Below, in pieces: positions 15,268-23,072 of a stretch of 34,271 nt of DNA (positions are counted from its first letter, which is position 1; each line of letters begins with the position of its first letter). The translations under genes were made by a program, and so were the position numbers. The stretch is from Lysobacterales bacterium (lineage in GTDB: Bacteria > Pseudomonadota > Gammaproteobacteria > Xanthomonadales > Xanthomonadaceae): positions 1-34,271 of the forward strand of contig JAFLDZ010000030.1 in the NCBI GenBank assembly GCA_017302135.1, in the 5' to 3' direction. The notes below the pieces were generated by a model. It saw nothing but the letters and a program-made list of their open reading frames with translations, had not been told where the DNA came from and did not search any database.

Positions 15268-17061
15268 ATGGATGTCAACGCGGACTTGATTCAGCTGAGT
15301 GTGCAATATGGTGAAAAAATTCTGACAGCTTTAGGAAGGGCTGGTGGTTTTGCTTTCAAGAAAATAGGTTCTGAACTATCTTGGGAGACTCGAATTGCCC
15401 ATACCAGATATGCAGAAAGTCTTGTTGAAAAATACGCAAAGCTGAAAACATTTTTCATTAGAAGCGCGCCTTGTCCGCTTTATGATTTTTATGTGCCTGC
15501 GGCCATATCTGACAAGAAAGGGAATACTGTTCAAAGAGTTGGCGTGGCTGATCTTGAAGTAATATCTAAGCGGGTGATAGTTACTGGCACTGGAGGGTCA
15601 GGAAAAACTATTCTAATGAGGCATCTGCTGCTCGATTGCCTAGCGGGCGCGAATCGTATGCCAGTATTTATTGAGCTTAGAGAGATTGGTCCGTCGTCAA
15701 CATCAATAAAAGATGCAGTTTATAAGGTTTTTGATGATCATGGCTTTGGGCTCACTAGGCAGTTTGTTGATCGAGTCATACAGGCGGGAGCAGTTGCTTT
15801 CTTGCTTGATGGTTATGATGAGGTTGAGCCTGATTCTAGAAAGAAAGTCGAGCGTCAAATTAATGAGTTAGCAAAAGAAACGGGATGCTTGGTTTTTGTC
15901 TCATCTAGGCCAGATACTCATCTGGATTCTTGGGCGGAATTTAGCCGTGTTGAAATTGCAAGTTTAAGCTTGATGCATGCGTGTGATCTTGTGCAAAAGG
16001 TTCCGTTTGATGAAGAAATAAAAAATAGATTTGTAAAAGAATTAATCGGTGGCCTGTACGACACTCATGAATATTTTCTGTCCAATCCATTGCTGCTCTC
16101 AATAATGCTTCTGACATACACGGACAGCTCATCAATTCCTGGTCGGATGACAACCTTCTATCAGTTGGCATATGAGGCGCTTTATCAACGCCATGATGCA
16201 CTAAAGTTCGGTTTTAAGCGGCATCGTCTAACTTCGCTTGATATAAACCAGTTTTCAGCACTTTTCTCAGCTTTTTCACTGGTTACATATGACGAGAGAA
16301 AGTTTAAGTTCTCACAAGAATATGCAATAAAAGCTACGGTTCGAGCCACTAAAATATGTGGAACTAGTGAAGACTCCGCTAGCTTCATTGATGATGCTCG
16401 CCAAGCTGTTTGTCTTTTGATCGAGGATGGGCTTGAGCTATCATTCGCTCACAGATCATTTCAAGAATATTTTACGGCTAAGTTTATTTCTGAGGTTGGA
16501 GGAGATCATCAGAGGAAGCTTATAGAAAAATATTCAAACAAAAAATCATTTGAATTTGCTTTTGAAAAGGTTCTGGATTTGTTATATGAACTAAATCCAT
16601 CTGTTGTTGAACGATTTTGGCTAATTCCAGCATTGAGAAAAGTTTTCCCAGGAAATTCATATAAAGTTCGGGTTGGAATGGGTACTTGGTTTTCACTTAT
16701 ATCTGACAGCTATGAGTTCCTACGGCTGGGTAAGCAAATCCCGCTCAGCGTGTCGTCGTCAAGTAGCTTTTATTTGATTAATACAGTTGCATTTGTATAT
16801 CGGAACTGTCTTGCGGAATCGCAGAGAGAAGAAGGTTCAGGCGATGATATGGAGCCTATGGATTTTTCGGAAAAATACTCTTCTCAGCATGAAAAAATAA
16901 AATTTTCTGAATTCAGTCCGGAAAGTCAAATGATAAAAGATCTTTCTCGGGTAATCGCTCCGCACTCAAAGAGGAACTTGGAAAAAATCCGGCGCGAGTT
17001 TGTCGCTATGCTTGTGCGTCAGAAAAGTAGAGAGACTCAGCTTGATTCAATATTCGGATGA
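15268..17061 (+). CDS. NACHT-domain STAND NTPase, candidate anti-phage protein
   Basis: This encodes 597 residues. Residues 1-95 form a helical N-terminal region ending in LYDFYVPAAI, a pre-NACHT segment common in bacterial NACHT proteins. The P-loop is GTGGSGKT at 107-114, Walker B is FLLDGYDEVE from 178, and SSRPD follows near 215 (sensor). A winged-helix-type segment ends in FQEYFTA (398-404), typical of NACHT proteins. Residues 405-597 are a compact C-terminal domain without obvious LRR, TPR or WD repeats. The start at 15268 has AAAAGG six bases upstream. Codon use is strongly AT-rich, unlike every neighbour, which indicates horizontal transfer. Bacterial NACHT proteins of this size include proven phage-defence proteins; an effector function for this one is unknown. 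Confidence 0.88.
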   Translation: MDVNADLIQLSVQYGEKILTALGRAGGFAFKKIGSELSWETRIAHTRYAESLVEKYAKLKTFFIRSAPCPLYDFYVPAAISDKKGNTVQRVGVADLEVISKRVIVTGTGGSGKTILMRHLLLDCLAGANRMPVFIELREIGPSSTSIKDAVYKVFDDHGFGLTRQFVDRVIQAGAVAFLLDGYDEVEPDSRKKVERQINELAKETGCLVFVSSRPDTHLDSWAEFSRVEIASLSLMHACDLVQKVPFDEEIKNRFVKELIGGLYDTHEYFLSNPLLLSIMLLTYTDSSSIPGRMTTFYQLAYEALYQRHDALKFGFKRHRLTSLDINQFSALFSAFSLVTYDERKFKFSQEYAIKATVRATKICGTSEDSASFIDDARQAVCLLIEDGLELSFAHRSFQEYFTAKFISEVGGDHQRKLIEKYSNKKSFEFAFEKVLDLLYELNPSVVERFWLIPALRKVFPGNSYKVRVGMGTWFSLISDSYEFLRLGKQIPLSVSSSSSFYLINTVAFVYRNCLAESQREEGSGDDMEPMDFSEKYSSQHEKIKFSEFSPESQMIKDLSRVIAPHSKRNLEKIRREFVAMLVRQKSRETQLDSIFG

Positions 17062-17175
17062 ACTCCGCAGGCTTAAACCTGTCGTAAACGGAACGCGAAA
17101 CCGTGAGTGATGTGGATTTCAATGCAGTAGGACATCGCGGTATCTGTGACGCAACGGGATGCGCCGACAACCCGT

Positions 17176-17205
17176 AAGGCGGGTCTTGCACCTAAGGTCT
17201 CCCCA
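17176..17205 (+). repeat. dispersed short repeat, copy 2
   Basis: AAGGCGGG, seven bases, then CCTAAGGTCTCCCCA; the counterpart is at 113-141 on the minus strand. It lies just after the NACHT gene. Confidence 0.5.
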
Positions 17206-17254
17206 ATTTTTCTGTTTGCCGATCAATGAGATAAAGCTTATTGTCTGCAAAAAC

Positions 17255-17298
17255 AACGCGTAAGGTGGACTCTCGTAACGCGTAAGGTGAACTCTCGT
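17255..17298 (+). repeat. 22-bp tandem direct duplication
   Basis: Two 22-base units (AACGCGTAAGGTG, one base that differs, then ACTCTCGT) sit head to tail with one mismatch, and the second runs directly into the left end of the inverted-repeat element. The CGTAAGGTG start resembles the CGTAGGGTG start of that element, so these may be remnants of nested insertions. Confidence 0.6.
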
Positions 17299-17440
17299 AG
17301 GGTGGCGGTGAGCGCAGCGAACCCCACCATCCCGGCATATCCGACGCGGCACGCATCAAAAGAATCGGCCGCTTTGCGGGCGGCCGAGAGTTATGCGTGA
17401 CGTCGATGGTGGGGTTCGCTGCGCTCACCGCCACCCTACG
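17296..17440 (-). repeat. 145-bp element with perfect 36-bp terminal inverted repeats (copy A)
   Basis: Bases 17296-17331 are the exact reverse complement of 17405-17440; each arm starts CGTAGGGTGGCGGTGAGCGC. The inner part, read on the minus strand, matches the inner part of 21761-21903 (for example the shared block GATGCGTGCCGCGTCGGATA), so the two are copies of one element in opposite orientation. It has no coding capacity beyond a short reading that runs through the repeat. The form is that of a REP/BIME or a non-autonomous mobile element. Confidence 0.85.
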
Positions 17441-17480
17441 AATCCCGCGCGTGGAGATGCGGTCCGGGTGTTCATCAAAC

Positions 17481-17508
17481 GACGTGGCGGACCGGGGTCC
17501 GCCACGTC
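17481..17508 (-). terminator. perfect 13-bp hairpin downstream of the lipase gene
   Basis: GACGTGGCGGACC (17481-17493) pairs perfectly with 17496-17508 across a two-base loop. It lies 41 bases beyond the lipase stop (17550, minus), where a terminator is expected, although the T-run after it on the minus strand is short (GTTTG). Confidence 0.6.
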
Positions 17509-17549
17509 TGGTTGCTGGTCTTCGAAGACTCAGCGTTTACGACACATGC

Positions 17550-18749
17550 TTACAGCCACAGCGTCATGGCGTGATTCGCGACGAGATTGATCCAGGACAC
17601 CGAGCTGCCCCAGTAGGTGCAGCCGTTGTTGCTGCCGACGTGCTCCAGTCCCACCGGGACGGCCCAGACCGGGTCCAGGTTCCTGCAGAACACTTCGACT
17701 TTCGCGCTGCCCAATGCAGACACCAACTGCGTGCGGAAGCTGGCGTTGCCGACGCGCGCCGGGTTGTAGGCTTCCAGACTCGGTCGTTTGCTGCGGATGG
17801 TGAACGAATACGCTTCGGCCATGCCGCCGCCTAGGCTGTGGCCCGTCACGCCGTAGGCATTGCTGCAGGCAACGGCATCGACTGCGGCTTTGTAACTGTT
17901 GAGCCGGCTGGCATACCCGCTACCGATCCTTGCGGCGTTCGACGCCTCTCCCGGTACGGCGACCGACGACCCGAACTGATTTTCGATGTTCGCGAGCCAG
18001 TCACCGGTGGTTGCGCTGCCACGCCACGAGACGATGCAGTCCGTCGTGCCGTTGCTGGTGCTTTTCCAGACTTTCACGACATCGCGGTTCAGCGCCACCG
18101 AGTAGAAGCGGGTGCCTACTTGTCGACTGCTTGCGGTGGCCTGGTAGGCGTTGTTGGCGAACCATGCGTAGTTGCTGCCCGGCGCCACGGTCCTGGTCGT
18201 CATCTCATTGGCAAGCAATGCCTTTCCTGCGGTGGTCTGCAGATAGTCGATGCCCACTTCGACCGCTGCTGCGTCCGGTGCGAGGTCGGTCGCGACGGCG
18301 CGCCCGTTGTCCCAGGAGATCCGTACCGCGACGTTCTGGAGATTCTTCGTATTCACGCGCGGGTAGTACGCGGCGACGAAGGCGTGCAGGCGCGGTACGT
18401 TCCATGTTCCGCTCTCCGCCATCACGACCCAGTTCAGGTCCCTGGCGAGATCGAGAACGGCCTGCATCTTCTTCTTGTTCCATTCGATGCTGTCGACATC
18501 GATGTAGACGATGGCATCGGTGGCATTCTTCGGCAGCGTAGAGAGGCTGTAGCGCTGCGTCTGCCCATCGAAAATCTCGAAACCGACATCGCCCATCGTC
18601 GGGGTCAGCGAGACGACCGGCGTGCGATTGCTCTGATTGGAATCTATGGCTTGTGTCGCGATGTTGCCGTTGCCGGCCGCAACCAGCGAGCTTGCCGCGA
18701 TGCCCGCTGCCAGAAGGCCGAGCTTGATCGAACTGCGATGTTTTTTCAT
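17550..18749 (-). CDS. secreted class 3 lipase
   Basis: This encodes 399 residues. Residues 1-26 are a Sec signal peptide (GLLAAGIAASSLVAAG). Residues 45-185 form an N-terminal domain with a VYIDVDSIEWNKKKMQAVLD segment of unassigned function. The lipase domain runs from about 195: SWRGSATTGDWLAN near 241 is the oxyanion region, and GHSLGGG at 303-309 supplies Ser305. Asp359 (RNLDPVWAVPVG) and His393 (NHAMTLW) complete the expected triad. The substrate is likely extracellular triglyceride or phospholipid. The start at 18749 has AAGGA six bases upstream, and a perfect hairpin lies about 40 bases before it. It is divergent from the TetR regulator across a palindrome-rich region. Confidence 0.88.
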   Translation of the reverse strand: MKKHRSSIKLGLLAAGIAASSLVAAGNGNIATQAIDSNQSNRTPVVSLTPTMGDVGFEIFDGQTQRYSLSTLPKNATDAIVYIDVDSIEWNKKKMQAVLDLARDLNWVVMAESGTWNVPRLHAFVAAYYPRVNTKNLQNVAVRISWDNGRAVATDLAPDAAAVEVGIDYLQTTAGKALLANEMTTRTVAPGSNYAWFANNAYQATASSRQVGTRFYSVALNRDVVKVWKSTSNGTTDCIVSWRGSATTGDWLANIENQFGSSVAVPGEASNAARIGSGYASRLNSYKAAVDAVACSNAYGVTGHSLGGGMAEAYSFTIRSKRPSLEAYNPARVGNASFRTQLVSALGSAKVEVFCRNLDPVWAVPVGLEHVGSNNGCTYWGSSVSWINLVANHAMTLWL

Positions 18750-18788
18750 GATTTTCCTTAATGTGGTGTGGGTGGTCGTCTTCAGTTG

Positions 18789-18978
18789 CTTCCGGATTCC
18801 GGAAGTGCCAGCAGGCTATTGAAATACCTGCGAAAGCAGGTTTTCAGCAGCCTGTTAATGCAGCCATGGATGGCTGCGTCGGCGAAGCAAGCGCGTAAGC
18901 GATTGATTCGCCGTGAGCACGTCCGGACATGTGCCGGACGTGCGAACTGAAATACCTCCTGGATGGAGGTATTTCAGT
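18789..18978. repeat. cluster of perfect palindromes upstream of the lipase gene
   Basis: Five inverted repeats lie in 190 bases: 18789-18805 (CTTCCGG with CCGGAAG, three-base loop), 18827-18840 (CCTGC with GCAGG), 18860-18877 (GCAGCCAT with ATGGCTGC, two-base loop), 18917-18943 (ten-bp stem, seven-base loop) and 18946-18978 (14-bp stem, five-base loop). All are perfect. Both flanking genes start outside this cluster (18749 minus, 19322 plus), so these are not ordinary gene-end terminators. They may be REP-like repeats, regulator sites or a structured leader. Confidence 0.75.
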
Positions 18979-19321
18979 AACCTGCTAGTCCAAACAGACG
19001 GCCATCGTTGGTCGTGAATCCTGTCACGCCGTCTTCTGATGCATGGCGTTCCAAGTTTCGTCAGCTTTCGGGTGCGCGACAAGTCGCGTTATGATCATGT
19101 TTCCATACGCAAAAGGATTGCGGTCAAGTGATTGATAACAGTGGAAAAAACTTCAGTAGAAATTGCACTGTCCGCGACCGTGCTCGGTTTTTTCTCATGT
19201 CTTGGCCATCGCCCCTGTGGCCAACGGCGTCATTCCTGTCGCAACACGGCCATCGATCGACTTGCCGATATCCTTGCCGTTGTCGCGAACGCCCGATGGC
19301 CGGCTTCCTCGAGGGCATGTC
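18979..19321. other. upstream region of the TetR gene
   Basis: This stretch should carry the promoter of the TetR gene. It contains an AT-rich portion (GTTATGATCATGTTTCCATA near 19090) that could hold a promoter, but I cannot assign -35 and -10 boxes with confidence. No gene is supported here; readings that enter the TetR frame upstream of 19322 lack a ribosome site. Confidence 0.35.
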
Positions 19322-19999
19322 ATGAAAGCCGCGAAAATGGTCAGGCGCCGCCCCAGACAGGCGAGGTCCCATAGTACGGTCGACGCGATCTACGAGGCGA
19401 CCCTGCAGATCATCGAGCGCGAGGGTGCCGACAGGATCACGACGAATCGGATCTCCGAAGTGTCCGGATTCAGTATCGGTACGCTCTACCAGTACTTTCA
19501 CGATCGCGACTCCCTGCTGATGGCGATGGGGATCGCGCATCGCGACAGATTGATTGAACGATTGAAAATCACGCTGGCCGCATCCCGCGACCAACCTTCC
19601 AGTGAGGCGATATCGCGCTTGGTTGCGGTGATGATCGCCGATGCCCGCAGCAATCGAAAAATGCTGCGGGCGGTGGTCCGCGCGGTGACCAGAAAAGAAA
19701 TGGCCGCAAAGATGATCGATGCGATGCGCGTTCTGGACCAGTATATCGGGCGGAGCTTGGCCGAATTGGCGATGGGCGATGGTTTGGCGCTGTCTCCAGC
19801 CAGCCAGTTCGTGCTGTCGCGGTCGCTGACGTGCGTGTTGTGGTCTGCCGTGATGGAAGATTCCGATCTGCTCGACGGCCAGGAGCTTGAAGATCAGCTT
19901 CGCAACATGTTGGCAGCGGCGATGATCCGAGGCCCGGAGTCCAACGTCGGTCATGCGGCGCCGAATACGCACTCGACCATTGTCATCGAACATGCATAG
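19322..19999 (+). CDS. TetR/AcrR-family transcriptional regulator
   Basis: This encodes 225 residues. The N-terminal DNA-binding domain is clear at residues 17-65: STVDAIYEATLQIIEREGAD, then TTNRISEVSGFSIGTLYQYF and HDRDSLLMAM, the usual helix-turn-helix of the family. The C-terminal ligand domain is helical and unassigned. The start at 19322 has GAGGG six bases upstream. The gene is divergent from the lipase and precedes the FAD oxidase in the same direction, with a terminator between, so either neighbour could be the target. The palindromes at 18917-18978 are possible operator sites, but this is inference. Confidence 0.88.
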   Translation: MKAAKMVRRRPRQARSHSTVDAIYEATLQIIEREGADRITTNRISEVSGFSIGTLYQYFHDRDSLLMAMGIAHRDRLIERLKITLAASRDQPSSEAISRLVAVMIADARSNRKMLRAVVRAVTRKEMAAKMIDAMRVLDQYIGRSLAELAMGDGLALSPASQFVLSRSLTCVLWSAVMEDSDLLDGQELEDQLRNMLAAAMIRGPESNVGHAAPNTHSTIVIEHA

Positions 20000-20002
20000 C
20001 GA

Positions 20003-20189
20003 GTAGGGTGGGGTGAGCGCAGCGATGCCCACCCGCCATGAGAGATCGAGAAAGCATCAGGTTGTTTTTCCGTTTGGACATCGGCAACCGATTGCTGCAT
20101 ATGTGTTCAAGCGGTCACATATTTTTTTTCATGCAGGTTGCGGCTGATGCCTCGGGATGGTGGGCATCGCTGCGCTCACCCCACCCTAC
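20003..20189. repeat. 187-bp element with perfect 31-bp terminal inverted repeats (copy C)
   Basis: Bases 20003-20033 (GTAGGGTGGGGTGAGCGCAG and onward) are the exact reverse complement of 20159-20189. The arms are related to, but differ from, those of the elements at 17296 and 21761, and the interior is different. It starts three bases after the TetR stop codon. Confidence 0.8.
20099..20129 (+). terminator. intrinsic terminator inside the repeat element
   Basis: ATATGTG pairs with CACATAT (seven pairs, ten-base loop) and is followed by a run of eight T. It lies 100 bases after the TetR stop and inside the repeat element, so it may terminate TetR transcription. Confidence 0.55.
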
Positions 20190-20257
20190 GAATACCGGCA
20201 TGGGAAACACCGTGACGGTTCATGGACTGACACAACACCAACAGGGAGGTTTCAACG

Positions 20258-21757
20258 ATGCAGGATTCATCGATCGATCGGACACATTCTTTCTCGTCAT
20301 CGCGCCGCCGATTCCTGCGCGCAGGCACTGCGGCTGCGTTCTGTCTGGGCTTGCCGTCGCTGGGATGGTTGAGCGGCTGCGCATCGCTGCCGGAATCAAG
20401 CGCGTTACCCTGGTCGGAGCTGGCGCGTTCGATGCAGGGGCCGCTGTTGATGCCAGGGTCGCCGGAGTTCGCGGCGCGGGCGCGGCCATGGGCACTGCAA
20501 TACGCCTCGACGCTGCCGCAGGGCATCGCGCAATGCGCAGGTGAGGCGGATGTGCAGGCCTGTCTGCGCTGGGCGCAGGCGAACCGGGTGCCGTTGGTCG
20601 CGCGCAGCGGTGGGCATTCGTACGCGGGCTATTCGACGACGACCGGGTTGATGATCGATGTGTCGTCGATGAATCGCGTCGATGTCGACGGCGCGACCGG
20701 GATCGCCACGCTGGGCGGCGGCGCGCGCAACAAGCATGTCTATGCCGCGTGCCGGCCGTACGATCGCGCGGTCACGCACGGGCGCTGCCGCGATGTCGGC
20801 GTGGCCGGGCTGGTGCTGGGCGGCGGGATCGGTTTCAACATGCGCGCGCACGGGCTGACCTGCGACGGCTTGACCGCGACGCGGATCGTGCTGGCCGATG
20901 GCCGCGCGTTGAACTGCAGCGCGACCGAGAACGCCGATCTGTTCTGGGCCATTCGCGGCGCGGGCGGCGGCAACTTCGGCATCCATACATCCTTCACATT
21001 CCAGACGTTTCCGGTCGGCATGTTCACGGTGTTCGAGATGAGCTGGACCGACCGCATCGCCGAGGTGTTCGCGGCGCTGCAGACGATGGCATTGGCCGCG
21101 CCGGATGCGTTGGGCATGAAGCTCAGCGTGAAGGCCGAGGCCGGCGCGCCGGGCTTGAAGCTGTCGATCCTCGGCCAGCTCGCCGGCCCGCAGGCCGAGC
21201 TGTTGGCGCTGCTGGCGCCGGTGTTGTCGGTGCATCGACCCGACAAATCGGTCGTCGAAGAGCGACCGTACTGGGACGCGCAGGAATTCCTGTCCGAGGA
21301 CGGCACGCCCGAGTATTCGCACGAGCGTTCGCGGTTCGCGCGCGGTGCGCTGTCGGGCGAAGCCATCGACACCATTCTGGCGAACCTGCGCGCATGGCCG
21401 GGCACCACTGTCGCCGCGACCTGGAAATTCTTCCTGATGGGCGGACGGATCGATGCGGTGTCGCCGGCCGACACCGCCTTCGTGCATCGCGGCGCGTCGA
21501 TGATCACCAGCGCCGAACTGGAATGGACGCCGGCCGATTCGCCCGACGTGCTGGCGAAGAACCAGCAGTGGCTGTCGCGCTTCCACGACCGAATGGAAGC
21601 GTACACATCGGCGTACTGCTACCAGAACTTCATCGATCCTAGTCAGCGCGATTACCTGCACGCGTACTACGGCGAAAATCTGCCGCGTCTGCAGGCGGTG
21701 AAACGCAAATACGACCCGGGCGACCTGTTCCGTTATCCGCAGTCGATCCCGGTGTAG
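20258..21757 (+). CDS. Tat-exported, lipid-anchored FAD-linked oxidase (BBE type)
   Basis: This encodes 499 residues. The N-terminus has a twin-arginine motif (SRRRFL at 15-20) followed by a hydrophobic stretch and a lipobox L-S-G-C (Cys41), so it is probably folded in the cytoplasm, exported by Tat and then lipidated. The FAD-binding PCMH domain contains RSGGHSYAGY with His120 and GRCRDVGVAGLVLGGG with Cys177, the two residues that attach FAD covalently in bicovalent members. The C-terminus (YLHAYYGENLPRLQAVKRKY then DPGDLFRYPQSI) is the berberine-bridge BBE domain. It likely oxidises a sugar or other alcohol at the cell surface; the substrate is unknown. A strong GGGAGG ribosome site lies eight bases upstream. 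Confidence 0.9.
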   Translation: MQDSSIDRTHSFSSSRRRFLRAGTAAAFCLGLPSLGWLSGCASLPESSALPWSELARSMQGPLLMPGSPEFAARARPWALQYASTLPQGIAQCAGEADVQACLRWAQANRVPLVARSGGHSYAGYSTTTGLMIDVSSMNRVDVDGATGIATLGGGARNKHVYAACRPYDRAVTHGRCRDVGVAGLVLGGGIGFNMRAHGLTCDGLTATRIVLADGRALNCSATENADLFWAIRGAGGGNFGIHTSFTFQTFPVGMFTVFEMSWTDRIAEVFAALQTMALAAPDALGMKLSVKAEAGAPGLKLSILGQLAGPQAELLALLAPVLSVHRPDKSVVEERPYWDAQEFLSEDGTPEYSHERSRFARGALSGEAIDTILANLRAWPGTTVAATWKFFLMGGRIDAVSPADTAFVHRGASMITSAELEWTPADSPDVLAKNQQWLSRFHDRMEAYTSAYCYQNFIDPSQRDYLHAYYGENLPRLQAVKRKYDPGDLFRYPQSIPV

Positions 21758-21760
21758 CCA

Positions 21761-21903
21761 GTAGGGTGGCGGTGAGCGCAGCGAACCCCACCATCGATGT
21801 CACGTATAGGTCTCGGTCGCCCGCAAAGCGACCGATTTTTTTGATGCGTGCCGCGTCGGATATGCCGGGATGGTGGGGTTCGCTGCGCTCACCGCCACCC
21901 TAC
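21761..21903 (+). repeat. 143-bp element with perfect 35-bp terminal inverted repeats (copy B)
   Basis: Bases 21761-21795 are the exact reverse complement of 21869-21903. It begins three bases after the FAD oxidase stop and ends 11 bases before the convergent depolymerase stop, so it fills the gap between two convergent genes. The interior matches copy A. As a long perfect hairpin it may serve as a bidirectional terminator. Confidence 0.85.
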
Positions 21904-21914
21904 GCTGCCATGCC

Positions 21915-23072
21915 TCAGCGGTTGAACGCCGGCCCATTCACGCCCACGTAGCCGTTCGCACAGCCGGTGGTGCAGGTGGTGGCCAGCATGTTGTAGACGA
22001 TCCGCCCGGCGTTGGTCTTCGAACGGAAATGGCCGATGCCGTTGCTGGTGTCGCCGCCGCCGAAGTTGTACGGGCCGCCGTCGGCCCAATCCCAATCGAA
22101 GGCATAGGTGCTGCTGCCGACGCCGATATCGACCTGTGCTTTGACATTGGTGGTGGTGTTGAACAGCGCACCGCTGCTGCAGCCGGTGGTGTAGCTGGTG
22201 GTGAAGCAATGCACCTGGTCGTAAAGGCCGCCGGTGATGGTGTAGAAGCTGATCGACGGATACTGGCTCGGCATCGCGCGCAGGCTGGTGGTGCCGCTGC
22301 CGGTCCAGCGGTTGTAGCCGTAGAACATCACGCCGGTGCTGGGGTAGTAGCCGAAGGTGTAGTAGTCGTACGGATACACGTAGGCTTCGGCATTGCAGGT
22401 GGGCGCGAGCGCCGACATATAGCCGGTGGAATAACAGGTGTTCAGCCCGCGCAGGCCGCCGGCGATGTTGACGAAGCGGCGTACGCTGCCCGAGTAGTTG
22501 TAGTACTTCACCATCGCCAACGCCATGCTCGAACCCATCGAGTGCGCGACGATGTCCACCTGGCTGCGGCCGGTGTGCGTCTTCACCGCGTCGATGAAGG
22601 TCTTGAGGATCTGGTACTTCGCCGGTTTGTGGTAGTTGTTCTGCGGCGCGCCGCGTTCGCTGGCATCGAGATAGGTGATGCCGAACAGTTCGCAGTCCTT
22701 GTAGCCGCGCGCCTTGAGTTCGTCGTACACGGAATTGGCGGGCGTGGTGTAGCCGGTCACCGCGCTGGGTGGCATGTCGAGACTGATCGCGCTGTCGCCG
22801 TTGCCGTGGATGTAGACCACCGGCGTGCGCGTGGGCGTGCAGGCGCTGGCGCCACCGAAGCCGCCGCTGCCCACCCCGGGGTTGAAGCCGCCCGCGTACT
22901 GGGTGGCCGTGCCGGTGCAGGTGAAACCGTTGTTGGTGCCGCAGGTCAGCGCAAGCGCCTGACCCGGCAGCAGCAGGGCGGCTGCGCCCAGTGCGGGCAA
23001 GGCGAGTGCCAGGAGTGCCGAAGAGGCCGTGGACAGAAGAGCCGGAACGAAGTTCGACGTGCTGTGGTGCAT
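21915..23072 (-). CDS. PhaZ7-like extracellular polyhydroxybutyrate depolymerase
   Basis: This encodes 385 residues. Residues 1-41 are a long signal peptide; the mature chain begins LTCGTNNGFTC, very close to the start of mature PhaZ7 of Paucimonas lemoignei as I remember it. The alpha/beta-hydrolase core shows TPVVYIHGNGDSAISLDMPP and the nucleophile motif AHSMGSS with Ser178. Asp285 (GLYDQVHC) and His348 (GIGHFRSK) complete the triad at positions matching PhaZ7 Ser136, Asp242 and His306. PhaZ7 cleaves native amorphous polyhydroxybutyrate granules and lacks the usual lipase-box and substrate-binding domain. A GGGAGGA ribosome site lies six bases before the ATG at 23072. Confidence 0.88.
   Translation of the reverse strand: MHHSTSNFVPALLSTASSALLALALPALGAAALLLPGQALALTCGTNNGFTCTGTATQYAGGFNPGVGSGGFGGASACTPTRTPVVYIHGNGDSAISLDMPPSAVTGYTTPANSVYDELKARGYKDCELFGITYLDASERGAPQNNYHKPAKYQILKTFIDAVKTHTGRSQVDIVAHSMGSSMALAMVKYYNYSGSVRRFVNIAGGLRGLNTCYSTGYMSALAPTCNAEAYVYPYDYYTFGYYPSTGVMFYGYNRWTGSGTTSLRAMPSQYPSISFYTITGGLYDQVHCFTTSYTTGCSSGALFNTTTNVKAQVDIGVGSSTYAFDWDWADGGPYNFGGGDTSNGIGHFRSKTNAGRIVYNMLATTCTTGCANGYVGVNGPAFNR

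Larger units (their letters stand above)
17062..17549. other. repeat-rich intergenic region
   Basis: This 490-base gap between the NACHT gene and the lipase gene holds no supported gene. It contains, in order, a dispersed short repeat (17176-17205), a 22-bp tandem duplication (17255-17298), a 145-bp inverted-repeat element (17296-17440) and a perfect 13-bp hairpin (17481-17508). The short readings in it are translations of the repeats. Confidence 0.6.

Noticed and set aside
15123..15314. Small open frame upstream of the NACHT gene
   Set aside because: It overlaps the NACHT start in another frame and lacks a ribosome site.
21766..21951. A short open frame whose translation (MAVSAANPTIDVTYRSRSPA) recurs at 17192-17434
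   Set aside because: The similarity is only because both run through copies of the same inverted-repeat element; no ribosome site precedes either.
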